Below, piece by piece: positions 24,461 through 36,681 of a stretch of 64,000 bases of DNA. The DNA comes from Pogostemon cablin (taxonomy: Eukaryota > Streptophyta > Magnoliopsida > Lamiales > Lamiaceae): the NCBI GenBank assembly GCA_023678885.1, contig CM042982.1, forward strand, positions 3,844,001-3,908,000, read 5' to 3'. Within the stretch, counting starts at the first letter, position 1; each line of letters starts with the position of its first letter. The notes under the pieces were generated by a model. It ran no database searches, was not told where the DNA came from, and was given only the letters and a program-made list of their open reading frames with translations. Both the position numbers and the translations under genes were made by a program.

Positions 24461-24733
24461 TATTTTTTAGAATAACCTGCTAATGATCTGTTGAAATTGA
24501 CGATTTTGTTGAACTTGGTAAACATGATGGACGATTTTCAAAATTTTCAAATATAATGGACGATTTTCAAAATTCTGCAAATATAATGAACGATTTTCAA
24601 AAAGTGAAAAACTTATGGACTAAATTCAAAATTGGGCAAAGTTAGCGGACAAAAAAATCTATTTTCCTATGATTTATTTAGTAATTTGGACAAACCTCGA
24701 TGGGTTTTTGATAATTTACCCTTAAAACTATTA

Positions 24734-25027
24734 GTCACTCAATCCAATTTAAATGTTTACATTTGTTTTTTTACGGAAATTTGAAAATTATGAAATATAG
24801 TATTTTAATGTATAATGAGCTAAAAGATATACTCCATTATTATTTAAAATGAGTAATTGTATTAGTGTTATGTGTGAGTACCATGAAAATATTTTAATTA
24901 TTTTGTGTGGTCATATCCACAAAAAGGGGAATGTATTGAAATAAGACGCAAATTAAAAATATTTAAAGATTGAAATAGCACATTCAAATTAAAAAAATAT
25001 ATAAAGATTGAAATGAGATTGAAGAAG
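24734..25027. mobile_element. Degenerate mariner-type MITE
   Basis: The left end (G)TCACTCAATCC-AATTTAAATG resembles the inverted right end CTTCTTCAATCTCATTTCAA; TA lies on both sides. It begins right after the target duplication of the outer MULE element. The internal GTAATTGTATTAGTG stretch resembles that of the MITE at 1654. Confidence 0.5.
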
Positions 25028-28000
25028 TATTTTTTAAATAAAAAATAATATTTCTCCAATTTTTTTATCCTAATTTATGAATTACTCTTTATAAGTGGAG
25101 TATAAAATACAGAGTATAGATAAACTATTACTGTACTATTCTAAATAAAAATTTCAAATTCTATTGTAAATTTTTTTTATTCAAATAAATAATAATTCAT
25201 CATTCTAATAAATGGAGAAATTTTAAAAAATATGATGAACCAGTTTAAAAAGAGATTCACTCTTCACAAAAAGTTTTACTAAACAAAAAACTACTTATCT
25301 TGAGAGAACAAATTGATCAGTATCTTTTACATTGAAAATTTGTTTGTGTATGAATCGTATAAAATAACTAAAATACCCTTGAACGCGGTTATATTTTAAA
25401 AAAATCACCTCGTGTAGAAATTTTATTTATAACGAGGGCGGATTAAATTATTATTAATTTGGCAATTAGGGGTTGGAAATGTTCTTGACTAAAGTTCGTA
25501 TTGAATTGGTAGCATTAATGTAATCTTACCTCAACATGCTAGTTAATTAGTAAACATAGGATAATGGTGTGTTAATGGAGTATTAAGAAAGTGATTACAA
25601 ATTGTCACACGTAATAATATGATAAAGTGTGGAGGAAGACTCTATCAAAACAGACATTTCTTCATTAAAAATTAAATTAAATTAATTTTTAGGTCAGAAG
25701 CTATTGGAAAGAGTCGTTGCAGTGTTGTAAGAAATAGTCCACCTATTTTTTTAATTATAAAACTGAGATTAAAAGGAAATTAATTTCATTATAAAAGTGG
25801 GCAATCAAGTATAATAAATTGGAGTAATTAAGAGGTGATTAAAAGATTGAAGGGTTTGTCTTGTAATCATAATTAGAATTTAGTGGAAAAAGTAAGGATT
25901 GTCTGCATCCCAGTGGATTTGGCGGTTCACCTAAATAGTTAAAATTTTTAGTATAATAATTAATCATGTTATTAAACAATATATCTTACAAAATAAATTC
26001 AATAAACATTCTAGAACATTTGTTAGTGGGTTAAAGGGGACGTGATGGGTGTTACCCAATTGTTTATTCCAAAAAATGAAATAAAATACAGTATTAAATA
26101 AAAGCCATACAAAATATTGCAAGACTAATTAAAATTAAAGGCGGGTTTCTTATTGCTTTTATTAATTAGAATAAATAATCCAAATTAATGAAGTGGTTGT
26201 AGGAAAAAGAAAAAGGGCAATATAGAGACTTTGCATGGTTATGAGTAACTTGATGAAGTGGTTGAAAAAAAAGGAAGAAAAAACAATCAAATTAATTTAC
26301 TAGTTGAAGATATATAATTTCTTAAGTCAACCAAACAAATACTCAAATTATAGAATTTCTCAAAGTTTTATTCTTAAAGATTTTCCCTATTTCTTTGACT
26401 TTTGAGGGCTTATTCAAATGTGTTATGACTACATTCAATATTCAAAAGTGGCAATGATAGTTGGCTATTAAGTTTTCACATTTTTGGTTGGTGGCATTGA
26501 ATGGTGTAGCATATGGTTGTTGTAGCATATCAACATCAATTTTAATTTCCAAAATTTAAGAATTACCAATTATTTATTTATAAAGACAAATTACTAATTA
26601 GAGAGGGTAGACTTTTGAATTTGTGTATGAATATAATTTTTGAAAAGCATGCAAAATCACTAAAAAGATAGAAGTATAGGTGAGGCAAATTCAAATCGGA
26701 TCCAAAATTTCTAATTTAGTCCCATATTTTTAAAATATTTGCTTTTGTCAAAATTTCATTTAAATTTTTTCAGCATTCATATTACCCTGATGATTGAACA
26801 TGTTTATTGTGAAAGTTTGATATATAACCAAAATCTTGATCATCAGATAATTGACCATAAATCATCTTTTATTTAGATTCAAGAACCAATAAAAATGACA
26901 TTGGGCTTGAGGGCTGGAGTTGGATAATCTTGCCTTTACAATAATAATATACTCAGCGTCAATGAGTTAGTTCGAGTATTTTATACATACTTTTTTAATT
27001 TATTAATTGTTTTCTAATTCTGAAAAAGGTAAAATAAATAAATTAAAATATTAATTGAGAGTAATATATATACACGTATGATTTGCATGTGATATTAAAA
27101 ATTGCGTATGATGTCTATTTGGCCGCAGAATTTTTTTTCTTTTAATTAATAATATACATAAAATTTCAATTTAGGGTGAAATGGGTCAACCCATTGTTAT
27201 AAAGCTATTATATATGTAAATTATGCTTATTAGTGGTATGTTTGTAGTGAATCACATTATAACACTTTAAAAATAAATTTTAATTTATTATTCAACATAT
27301 TTAAAAAATATATATTTTAACTACAAATTAATGTACTTTATTCGTTTCACAAAAGACTTTGTCCTATTTTTATTTTTTTTTTCATATATACTGAAAAATA
27401 TTAGTTTAAAAACCTTAATTTTATCTCCACAACAAAATGAAGGGAGTTGTTGGTCTATAAAGATGCACAAATCGTTGCCATAATTTATATAATTTCTTGG
27501 AAGACAAATCTAAAACTTTACAATATAATATAGCACGAAAAGAATTCAATTTCTTGCAGATATTTAGAGAAAATTTAATTTGTCTTCACTCGTCTCAGCT
27601 AAGACAAAGTCATCAATCTCACTGTTAATATCTTCGAATTTGCTTAAGATAATTATTAATGTCATCTTTCAAGACAAAGTATTTTACGACATTAATAGGG
27701 TCAAGAAAAATGAATCCAAGCTTACAAATAAAATTAGTAATTTCCGAGATATTATGAATTTAACAAAATAATTTAATTTTTATAATTGGAACATTTTAAT
27801 TTTGTAAGATTTATATTAAGTGTACAACTTGTCAATATGCATGATACATAGTTCCATACATCCATTTGAATAAATTGAAGATAAAAAATCTAAGTAGATA
27901 ATATTATAAGCTGTGAGAGTAAACAATAACCCATATATCTATTAATTATAAATTAAGGTATTGTAATTTCTTATATACAAATTGAATTAATTAATAAATA

Positions 28001-29274
28001 ATGCAATTATAATTAAATGTAGTGAATAAGCACTAAATTAACATGTGACCGAACATAAGATTTTTTTTAAGTAGTTATTACATTTTTGTGAGATTGTTTC
28101 ATAAGAAATTTGGTTTATTTATTTTTAATTATTTATTATTTTTCAGTAGAGATATAATTATTTTTCATTGTAAATTTTCATTTATAAGAAAATATAATTA
28201 ATTAAAATAGTTATTATTTTTCATCGATCTCATCTCATTTCATGATATTATTTTTTTTAAACTACTTTGAATATTTTACCTTTTATTTATTTATATTTTT
28301 AATTTGCCGATTTGCCAGCCAATGTGGATAGGTACTTGTAATTTGGACTACTAAATTAATAGAAAAAGGCCCTACCATAATTCATAAAATCAAATTAATC
28401 GTGTAATAATGTATTAATATTTTATTATTTATTTTCTTTGCATTGCTTTACCTTGTATATACCCTCTTGAGACGAGTTGTTTGTGAGACGTTTCAACTCA
28501 TTACTAAGTTTGCTTATTATATAATTAAAATATATTGATAATGAATTATATTATAACACCCTAAAACCATATTTTAATTCAACATTTATCATATTTTAGA
28601 AAACATACTTTAACAATAATTAAACATACTTTATCTATATTATAGACATATTTTAACACGTCTCACAACCCGTCTCACATATATAGCGTCTCACAAGAAA
28701 TTTTTCTTAGCAAAATATCATTAATGCATTCATCTTTATAATAATAATAATTTTGTTTTCTTAATCGATCTTTATGTTTATATAAATGATTAAAAATATT
28801 TTAATTATTTTTTTCTGGAAACGTGTCGCTCTCTCCGAGACATTTTTTGGGACCTCCACTTAATTTCAATTTCTTATAATTTCGTTTTTTCCTCTTCAAT
28901 CAATATAAATTATTATTAATTCAAACAATAACGTGGCAATAATAGAATTATCTCGTCATAAAATCCCCATTCAAAATTTGTTTTTGAAATCATACGTCCA
29001 ATTATTCCAAAATATTTTGTACGTATACAAGAGAAATGTCTAAGATAATATCATTTTTCATTCCATCATCTTGACTTATAAAAAATAATAAAAAATAAAA
29101 AATAATAAAAATTCTTAGAAATCTCGAAGTTCCTTTTTTTCAAAAAATATTTTTAACTGTCGCTATTCCCTTTTGTTAAACTTAAATAATTGAGGAAATA
29201 CTTGCAAGACATCTTTTACATTTTGTTAGATTATCATCATTTTTTTATCGCAAATTTTATCACTTTTTATTAAA
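25028..29274. other. 4.2 kb AT-rich intergenic DNA
   Basis: No coding frame with recognisable content, no RNA gene and no complete transposon seen apart from the repeat noted at 28465-28705. Short open frames here are AT-rich chance frames. Confidence 0.5.
28465..28705. repeat. Foldback-like repeat with GTGAGACG motifs
   Basis: The left side reads TTGAGACGAGTTGTTTGTGAGACG. The right side, inverted, reads TTGTGAGACGCTATATATGTG, then AGACGGGTTGTGAGACGTGTT. Motif pieces recur near 10585, 14220 and 36190, which suggests a dispersed, decayed family. Exact ends and class are unknown. Confidence 0.4.
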
Positions 29275-29283
29275 TTTATATTA

Positions 29284-29650
29284 GGGTAAATATCAAAATT
29301 AGTTTTGTAAGTATGACATTTTCCAACTTTATTCTTTTTTTCATTTGTCATTCTCAATTTTGGTCATTTTTTATCCACTTTTAGTCATTTTTGTTCAGTT
29401 TTGGTCTTTTTTTCAAAATTTGGTACTTTTTTGTTCACTTTTGGTCCTAAATGTATATACTTTCGGACTATTTTTGGACATTTTTTTAAGATAAAGACTA
29501 AATTTGGACAATAAGGACTAAATTTGGACAAAAAAAAACTAAATTTGGACAAAAATGACTAAACGTAAATGATCAAAATTGAGAATTGCAAATAAAAAAG
29601 GACTAAAATTGAAAAATGCACACTTCCAAGACCAATTTTGATATTTACCC
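29284..29650. mobile_element. MULE-type foldback MITE, 367 bp, complete
   Basis: The ends share GGGTAAATATCAAAATT, and the inverted arms stay alignable for about 85 bp (for example CAATTCTCAATTTTG on the right arm against CATTCTCAATTTTGGTC on the left), so most of the element folds on itself. The perfect 9-bp repeat TTTATATTA flanks it at 29275-29283 and 29651-29659. Same family as the partial copy at 1-246. Confidence 0.9.
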
Positions 29651-29659
29651 TTTATATTA

Positions 29660-30776
29660 CAAAATGTTAATGAAATATTTAACGAATACCATCATTACTT
29701 TTTGTTAATTCAAGTATTACTTTTATTATCAAATATTACCACTTTCTTATGTTACAAGTCTTAAAAAACACATCACACGAATGTTTACCATAATTGAATT
29801 GCTTGGTGTATATTTCTTCATTGTCTTGAGTTTTTCTGGAAGATAATAAAATAGGGCTGGGTCGGGTTAAAAATTTTCTGAACACTCAGGTCCAAGCATC
29901 TGGCCCGTATTCAATCATTGGGCCCGCCTGGGCCCAGCCGAGAATTCATACTAAATCTTAATTTTCAATAGTTTACAAGCAGGCCCAAGATGAATTAGCG
30001 CTCCAATCACATAGAAGCAACAAGGCTTAGTGGGTGACATTCATCATCAATTCATCATAGGTAAAACAAGAGAGAGAGAGGAGAGAGAGAGATGTAATAA
30101 TAGCAGAGGAAGTGGATAGACATAAGTGGCATAAATAATGGGAAGGGGGTGTGTTGCTCAGCTGTGTGTGCCCCAAAAGATGCTTTTGTCCATGGTGTTT
30201 GGGTTTGACAGAAGGGCATGTTTTGGTATTTAACACTATTAACTGCCCAAACATACCACCTATGCACAATCAAAGGCCCCCCTACTACCAATAATACTAA
30301 CATAAGAGAGAGGGGGGGACACATCAATATGTCTAGCTCAAATCCGAATCCAATATTCCTTTTAGCAGACAAGGATTATCATTAAAATAAAACCCCCGTA
30401 TCAGAATCAAATCAATCCAAATCCCCTCCTTATATTATTCAATCCCCAACCACACTCCATCTGTCATCCAAGATTTTCTTAATCACCATATCTCAACTAT
30501 TTTTTTCCATCATCATTATCATCACAAAGTCAATTACTAATTCCCAACTTTCTTTAACTGTTTTAACAACATATATCCAACTTCATCATCATCATCATTA
30601 CTTTTCTTTTATATAAAAAACATATATGTAAGCTTGTATGGACATTCTTTCTAACACATTGTGGTGATGTTTGCCGCAACAAAACTGTTTATGGATTCAA
30701 AAGACAATGACAAAAACCTTGTATCGATCCACGGGCCGATCGGGTAGTGCCCTGAAGAGTAAATGACGACGAGCTC
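29660..30776. other. Intergenic DNA and 3' region of the response-regulator gene
   Basis: The part nearest 30776 is the probable 3' UTR of the minus-strand response regulator. 30060-30095 is a GA-rich run and 30580-30600 an ATC run. Minus-strand open frames near 30030-30370 show no recognisable protein. Confidence 0.45.
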
Positions 30777-32679
30777 CTAGTCTTTACTCGCGTCTGAATC
30801 ACTGTTGCTTCGCCTGCATCGCCTCGTGGGAGAGTCGAGAGATGTAGGTGAGCTGGGCAAGGATGAGAATGACCGAGGCGAGGATGGGGAGGAGGTGGAT
30901 GACGGAGGAGATGGGCTCGAGACGTCGTCTTGAGACTGTGAGGGACTTGACATGGTCTCATCTAAGGATGGGGAGAGTGAAACATCAGAGTTGTCTTGTA
31001 ACTTTCTCTTGTTGACACCTCTGTCTTGACCCTTAACTCGTCCCTCTCCAAACATGCAGCTCTTCAATCGTTTAACGTCCGAAAGCTTCACCGGTTTAAC
31101 TATGAAATCTTCAGCACCTTCTTCTAAACATCTGATATGCAACACCAACACAACTCATCAGATGAAAACATTAAAGGCCAACTGATTCTTTGAAATAATT
31201 TATCCTTTTAGTATATACGACATGTTTTAGATGATCATTACTGGAGTACACCTTTTAAAACTCAGATAGGGAATTATTCTGCCTTTTAGACTCAAAATTG
31301 GAAATGGGGGCCATAGAAACCTTAAACAATCTAAAGGATAAGTTGCATAGAAAAGTTGTTCTAACAAATTTATGGTTTATGGTTGCTCCAACAACTTTTA
31401 CAAGGATCAAATGCTACTTTTCGTACTCAAAACATTAGAGTTTGTTTCCTGGAATTTTTAAATCTTTCCAGCAAAGATAAGATTTAAAATTGCTGATTAA
31501 GTTAGGTTAGCTTATTCCATATTATGCCTAATTAGATATAATAAGTATTGGTTTCAAATACATTGATTCTGGTTACAAGTTGACAATAAACTATGAACAG
31601 AAAAGTAGATGGACCATCCAACATTATTATGTTAGGATTCATTAATGTAATGATAAAAAAAAAGCTCAAAAGAACATAAACCAGAGATAATATTCTAATT
31701 TCAGGGATTGATTCAAGTTGAAAGATGAAAAGGCACTTGTTATGTATAGCAAGTCAAGGTATACTTCAGATAATCAAAAAGCAAACAGTAAAAACAAGAG
31801 GGATAAAGGCAAAGGCATCTATGTGTATATACAGGAAGTGCAAAAGAAAATAAAGAAATATTAGATTACCTGTCAATCCTAGTCAAAATGTTTTCAGAGG
31901 ACATGATCACAACTGGGATTTCTCTAAAGGTGGATGAACCCTGTTCAGAGATACTAAATATTAGGACAATTTAACTCATGATGTCTTAAGGTCTTCTTTT
32001 TTGTAGTTTACAATTGAAGAGAGATAAACATAGAGATGGCTTTACCTTGATCTTTTTGAGCAATTCATAGCCTGTCATTCCAGGCATGCAATAATCTGTG
32101 ATTATGAGATCTACCTTTAAACCCTGAAGAACACCAAAATCCAAATCAACTCTCAACATACTAATCAACACAAGAAAATCCTCAGCTCAAATGAAAAAAG
32201 AGGGAATTACACACACACACACACAAAAACACATACATACACACACACACACCACATGCTGATATACAAATATTTCTTCACTTACATCAAAGGCAACTGA
32301 GCTTTGATCCTCATCCAATCCTAAAAACTGTAAAGCCCTCCACCCACTATCCACTGCTGTCACTGAAAATTCATTAAAAAAAAATGTCAACATTTTTCAC
32401 AAACTATGTGGGGTGTGTGTGGTGTGGAAGGAGGTTTGATGAATAAAAGGAGACCCAAATTTCATTCACAAAGAATCCCACGACAAAATTCAAATAAAGC
32501 AGATTCTCACCTTTGCAAGAAGTGATTTTCAGCAATCTCTCAATGACTTTTCTGTCAACAAGACTATCATCCACAGCTAGAACATGAACTTCATGAGAAT
32601 CTCTACAAGCTGAAAAATCACCCCCTCCTTCACCCATCTCCATTCTTCTTAATCTTGAAAAAATCCCATTCTTTGCCAT
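30777..32679 (-). CDS. Type-A response regulator (ARR3/ARR4-like)
   Basis: Five exons on the minus strand, 32679-32511, 32362-32286, 32123-32046, 31940-31870 and 31131-30777, encode 249 residues with GT-AG introns and matching phases. A receiver domain spans about residues 30-155: acidic pair D37/D38 ([13 protein letters not shown]), phospho-acceptor D92 ([19 protein letters not shown]) and lysine K144 ([17 protein letters not shown]). No DNA-binding domain follows; the tail is Ser/Pro/Asp-rich, as in type-A regulators. The N-terminus ([12 protein letters not shown]) and CLEEGAEDF point to the ARR3/ARR4 branch. Family role: cytokinin primary-response negative regulators that take phosphate from histidine phosphotransfer proteins. 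The ATG at 32679 is chosen because the frame upstream lacks an ATG. Intron 2 carries a CA microsatellite. Confidence 0.93.
32211..32252. repeat. (CA)n microsatellite in intron 2 of the response regulator
   Basis: Two CA runs separated by AAAACACATACATA, inside the intron between exons 2 and 3. Confidence 0.85.
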
Positions 32680-32760
32680 TTTCAAGAATCTCTCAACTGC
32701 CACCCCAGATGAAGAAAATCCCAAAATTTCAGCTCAAGATACTCACACACACATGACACC

Positions 32761-32770
32761 TCTATATAAA
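32761..32770 (-). promoter_or_regulatory. TATA box of the response-regulator gene
   Basis: TTTATATAGA on the minus strand, 82 bp upstream of the ATG at 32679, a normal core-promoter distance. Confidence 0.55.
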
Positions 32771-33331
32771 TGGCAAAGAGAGAAAGTAAGAGACAGAGAA
32801 ATTTCTTGTGAAGAATGCACTGCACATAAAGGTCAATCTGTCTGTATCAAAGTATATATGATGATACCACACACCTTTTTCTTCCCACTTATATATGAAA
32901 AAAATTGAGTCTTCAAAATCATATCTGGTGATATCTTTTATTTTTCTTTTTAATAAACAAAAAGCAAACGGCTTAGATTCTGTAATCCACTTTGGTGGTG
33001 ATCTGATTTTCCATATCCACGAGAGATTTTGAGGTTTTCCAACCCGTCTTTTCGCGGGATTTTGAGGAAAAAAAGGTTGATAAAAGGTTTTTGGCTGTGG
33101 GGGATGAACTTTTATTACCACCGTCCAATTTAAACGGGTAATTAACGGCGAGTTTGACGAATTAATTAAGGAGCAGTGTACCTCATCGTGGTAATAAATT
33201 TAAGTGGATTTGGTTGGGTAATCGAGATGTTATTGATGGATCATGGATTAGAGGCTACTAATAGTAAATCTATCTTTATAATAAATGAGTTAATTTATTT
33301 CCTTGTCTGTCGTTTTTCACTTTAATAAGTA
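32771..33331. other. Upstream region of the response regulator
   Basis: Presumed promoter sequence. A 119-codon open frame on the minus strand shows no family resemblance and lies across the promoter, so it is not called. Confidence 0.4.
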
Positions 33332-33616
33332 CTCCCACCGTCCTACAATAAGAGTACCGGAACTTTTTGCACGTAGATTAAGGGATATAAAATATAATGG
33401 ATAGTTGGGGTAATTAAGAGATATAATATATAATGGATAGTTGGGGTAATTGAGGTGAGAGAAATAGTATTTTAAATAGGTGTATTAGTGTGAAGTGTGG
33501 GGTTATGGAGAGAAAAAAAATTAATTTGTGTGGGTCCCTTTTACTAAAAAGGGAAATGCACATCTTGTGTTGGGATGAACGAAAATGGTAAAATGCACTC
33601 CGTGGGACGGAGGGAG
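33332..33616. mobile_element. Mariner-type MITE, 285 bp
   Basis: The left end CTCCCACCGTCCTACAATAA and the inverted right end CTCCCTCCGTCCCACGGAGT have TA on both sides. The left interior CTTTTTGCACGTAGATTAAG resembles the MITE at 1654, so they are one family. Confidence 0.75.
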
Positions 33617-33661
33617 TATTATATGGAGTAATAAATTACACTACCTCGAGATAATTTAATA

Positions 33662-33956
33662 CTCCCTCCGTCCCAAGAATACATTCGTCATTTCCAATTT
33701 ACTCCGTCCCAAGAATACATTCGCCTCCTAAAGATGGAAACAATACACAATATCAATAACCTTACAATACTACAATATTACAAAAATGTCACATTCTTTT
33801 TACACACAATTTAGTCAAAATCAACTATATCATACACTTTATTCTACTCAATTACCTAAAATACTCATTCTCTTTCTTACATCACACCACCAAAAAGTTA
33901 CTTTTCTTAAACTCCGTGCCCAAGAATACGCGAATGTATTCTTGGGACGGAAGGAG
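33662..33956. mobile_element. Mariner-type MITE, 295 bp, well preserved ends
   Basis: The left end CTCCCTCCGTCCCAAGAATA and the inverted right end CTCCTTCCGTCCCAAGAATA are nearly identical, with TA on both sides. The terminal block is repeated inside each end (ACTCCGTCCCAAGAATACAT on the left), a partial tandem duplication of the TIR. Confidence 0.85.
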
Positions 33957-35369
33957 TATTTTTAAATGATATGTAAAGTTATGATTTGTGAAGAGATTAT
34001 AATTTTAAAATTAAAATACTAATATAACATTGTAGAATTATGTGTTATTTTGGGGTTTTGTGGGGTTTGAAAATCATGAATAGTGTGTTCTAAATTTGTT
34101 TTGGGTTTTAAATATGAAAGGTTTTAACTTTTTGTCAAATCAATGTATTAATTTATTTAATGAGATATAAGAGATAAATAAATAAAGTGTATTAATTGAG
34201 GAGAGAGAATATAGTAGGTATATATAGCTGTAGTTTTTAAAATTTGAATATGAGTTTTAAAACCAAATCTAGAGTTTGAAATATGAAAACATTGCCTAAA
34301 TTTTTTTATAGGACGAATAAATATGATAGGTGTCCATGCATGATCAGGAACATGAAAAATACACAAAACAATAAAGTTATAAATTTAAATTTTGAAATCA
34401 TAAAATATATACTCCTTAAAAAGTTTAAGGACAATTATATTAAATTTTATATATTTAATATTTTTTAAGTTCAAATTTTTAAATGATTAAAAAATAAATT
34501 AATCCTATTTTTAACTACAAATCCCTCTTTAAATTTCTAACATGTCCCATTCACCACAAAATGGTTAATATATAATAATACAACAACAGTGTACATAAAA
34601 AAATTTCAGACACTATATTAAATAATTTTATATAAATTTAGTTACCAGAATATTATCCCTTAATGCATTTACCTGTTCACCATGCTAATTTAAACATATC
34701 ATATCTTTCTTTAATGTATGATACTTAATCTATCGATGTTACAAACATATAAAATTCCAGAAGTAAATTTGATATTTTCCGTTATTCATTTATATAAAAA
34801 ACAGGGAAGGGAGGGGGGTGTGGGGGGAAAGAGGGGAAGATCTGGCGTTGCCCAAGGAAATCTTTTGATGGGCCCACCAACATACTCCCTTTATTATATG
34901 TTGGACTTTTGCACTGGAAACTCAATAAACATCTCGTGATAAGTTTATTCAATATACCGTATCGGTTTCATTATTCAATTCTTTTTTTCTTATTGAGTTT
35001 TACTATTTTACCCACTTTTTTTATTATTTTTTAATAAATTTTACCCACTTTTTTTATTTGCCTCCAACATTAATTAATCTCTTTTTTTTAATGGTCCTAA
35101 TTAAGAGCTAACATTATTGTCAAACTTTTCTTTTCTTATTAATTATATTTTTTTACTATTTTTATTATATGTATTATCACTTTTTATTTATATTATAAAT
35201 TATTTGATTAAGGAACTATTTATCCTACAATTTTTTTTGTTTATTGTTCCTATTTTTTGTCGATTAATAGAGAAGTTATATAGCAAGATTTGTTCTAATG
35301 ATTTATGGCAAAGAGTTTATTGTTAAACATAATAATTTATTTATAAAAGCTGAAAATTCATATCATAAA

Positions 35370-35431
35370 TAGGATTTGAACTACCGCTATCCTCGTCTTC
35401 AAGTCCCCACCCTAAAGCCACCGATTCAACT
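35370..35431 (-). repeat. tRNA-like segment, possibly a SINE head
   Basis: On the minus strand TTTTAGTTGAATCGGTGGC resembles an A box and GTAGTTCAAATCC a B box, about 45 bp apart. I could not fold a convincing cloverleaf with an acceptor stem, so it may be a decayed tRNA-derived SINE or an organelle tRNA scrap. Confidence 0.3.
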
Positions 35432-35920
35432 AAAATATCTTTCCGCATTCCTCTTAACAATTTAACAAAGCCTACATTGGTTGTATCATATATGTATTCC
35501 CTATGGAGTACTACTTTGGTTTCTAGATTTAAAATTTATCTTTTATTTTTAGAGTTTATTGTAGTATATCTTTTATTAATAAATTTTATTGTTAAATATT
35601 CAGAATATAATTACTTCAACAATATAAAAAAATATAAAACATTAATATATGTGTTTAAATAATAACAATAAGTTTGAAATTTAAGTATTAAGCTTATAAA
35701 TGAAAGAATTATTTCCTCTTTGGATATGCAGAATGTTATTGAACGGGCAAATGTAAAAAGTCATGTAAACGGGAAGGGTTTTCTGGAACAAAGAGTTTTT
35801 TTTTTTTTATATTAAGGCTTCTCTAATAGATAATATTTCTCTCTTTTAAAAAAAAAGCTATGTACTTGACAATTGAATAAAGGCAAAAGTTCCGGAATAA
35901 AATGGGGATTAGGTCATAGG

Positions 35921-36075
35921 TGCGCCACGACTCGGATCTTCTGCCCCACTCTTGGCTCTACCCTCTACTCTCAGGGGCTCCTAATTAAATCCAAACAGTG
36001 CGCCACGACCCGGATCTTCCGCCCACTCTTGGCTCTACCCTCTACTCTCATGGGCTCCTAATTAAATCCAAACAC
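35921..36075. repeat. Two-unit tandem duplication, ~78 bp per unit
   Basis: Units 35921-35998 and 35999-36075 both begin TGCGCCACGAC(T/C)CGGATCTT and end CTAATTAAATCCAAACA, with a few substitutions and one or two indels. The unit is markedly more GC-rich than its surroundings. Confidence 0.9.
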
Positions 36076-36238
36076 AGTTTAGAAATCCCACATAATTTTT
36101 AGTGTATATCCCTGATTTTATAAAATTTAATTTAATATTAATAAACGAATCATATAACTACAGTACTCTTTTATTGATACAAGATACATAACACGAGTTG
36201 TGAGACATGTTAATGATTTAATGTAGGTTTATTTTATA

Positions 36239-36433
36239 CTCACTTCTTGGAAAAAGGTGTTTATTTATTTTTTGCTAGTAAATTAAATAGTATTATTTTA
36301 TGTGTTGTGGATAATTGTATTAGTAGTGAGTGGTAAACTATGTGAGAATTTTTTACTAAAAGAAGAAAATGAGAATCTTTGGATGAGACGCCTAATATAG
36401 TAAAATGAGGACCTTTTAGTGAGACGGAGGGAG
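36239..36433. mobile_element. Mariner-type MITE, left member of a tandem pair
   Basis: The right end, inverted, is CTCCCTCCGTCTCACTAAAA. The left end CTCACTTCTTGGAAAAAGGT is more diverged. TA flanks both ends, and the right TA (36434-36435) is shared with the next MITE. Confidence 0.6.
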
Positions 36434-36435
36434 TA

Positions 36436-36679
36436 CTCATTTCGTTCTATTACAATGAGTGCATTTTGTTATTTTTGTCCGTCCCAACACAAGTGTATTT
36501 TTTTTAAAAAATAAGATTCACACAAAATAATTAATATATCTCAATTGAATCTACACATCACTCTAATACACATACTTATTATACATTAAAATATTATTTA
36601 TCTCTCATCATCTACCCATTAAATATTATACTATCTCTTATCTACCTGCAAAATATAAATGCTACCCTTGTGGAGGGAG
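36436..36679. mobile_element. Mariner-type MITE, right member of a tandem pair
   Basis: The left end is CTCATTTCGTTCTATTACAA and the inverted right end CTCCCTCCACAAGGGTAGCA; TA on both sides (36434-36435 and 36680-36681). Confidence 0.6.
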
Positions 36680-36681
36680 TA

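Larger units (their letters stand above)
23859..24667. mobile_element. Inner MULE-type element, 809 bp
   Basis: Inverted ends share ATTTTTT(C/T)GTCCGCTAACTTT, beginning GGGAAAATA on the left and GGAAAATA on the right. The perfect 9-bp repeat TATGATTTA flanks it (23850-23858 and 24668-24676). It sits inside the element at 23339-24721 and is itself interrupted by a mariner-type MITE. No transposase. Confidence 0.85.
23339..24721. mobile_element. Outer MULE-type element, 1383 bp, hosting two nested insertions
   Basis: The ends are GGGTAAATTACCCAAACTCC and, inverted, GGGTAAATTATCAAAAACCC, alignable for about 50 bp. They are flanked by the perfect 9-bp direct repeat TTAAAACTA (23330-23338 and 24722-24730). 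A 9-bp duplication is typical of Mutator-like elements. Without the nested element and one copy of its duplicated site it would be about 565 bp. No coding capacity. Confidence 0.88.
33957..36238. other. AT-rich intergenic DNA
   Basis: No gene seen. It contains the tRNA-like segment near 35370-35430 and the tandem duplication at 35921-36075. Confidence 0.45.

Noticed and set aside
30200..30250. Possible microRNA-type hairpin (GGCATGTTTTGG against CCCAAACATACC)
   Set aside because: The complementarity is about 12 bp, with no extended stem and no match to a miRNA I know.
32762..33121. 119-codon minus-strand open frame upstream of the response regulator
   Set aside because: It overlaps the TATA box and promoter, has no family features and its composition follows the AT-rich DNA.
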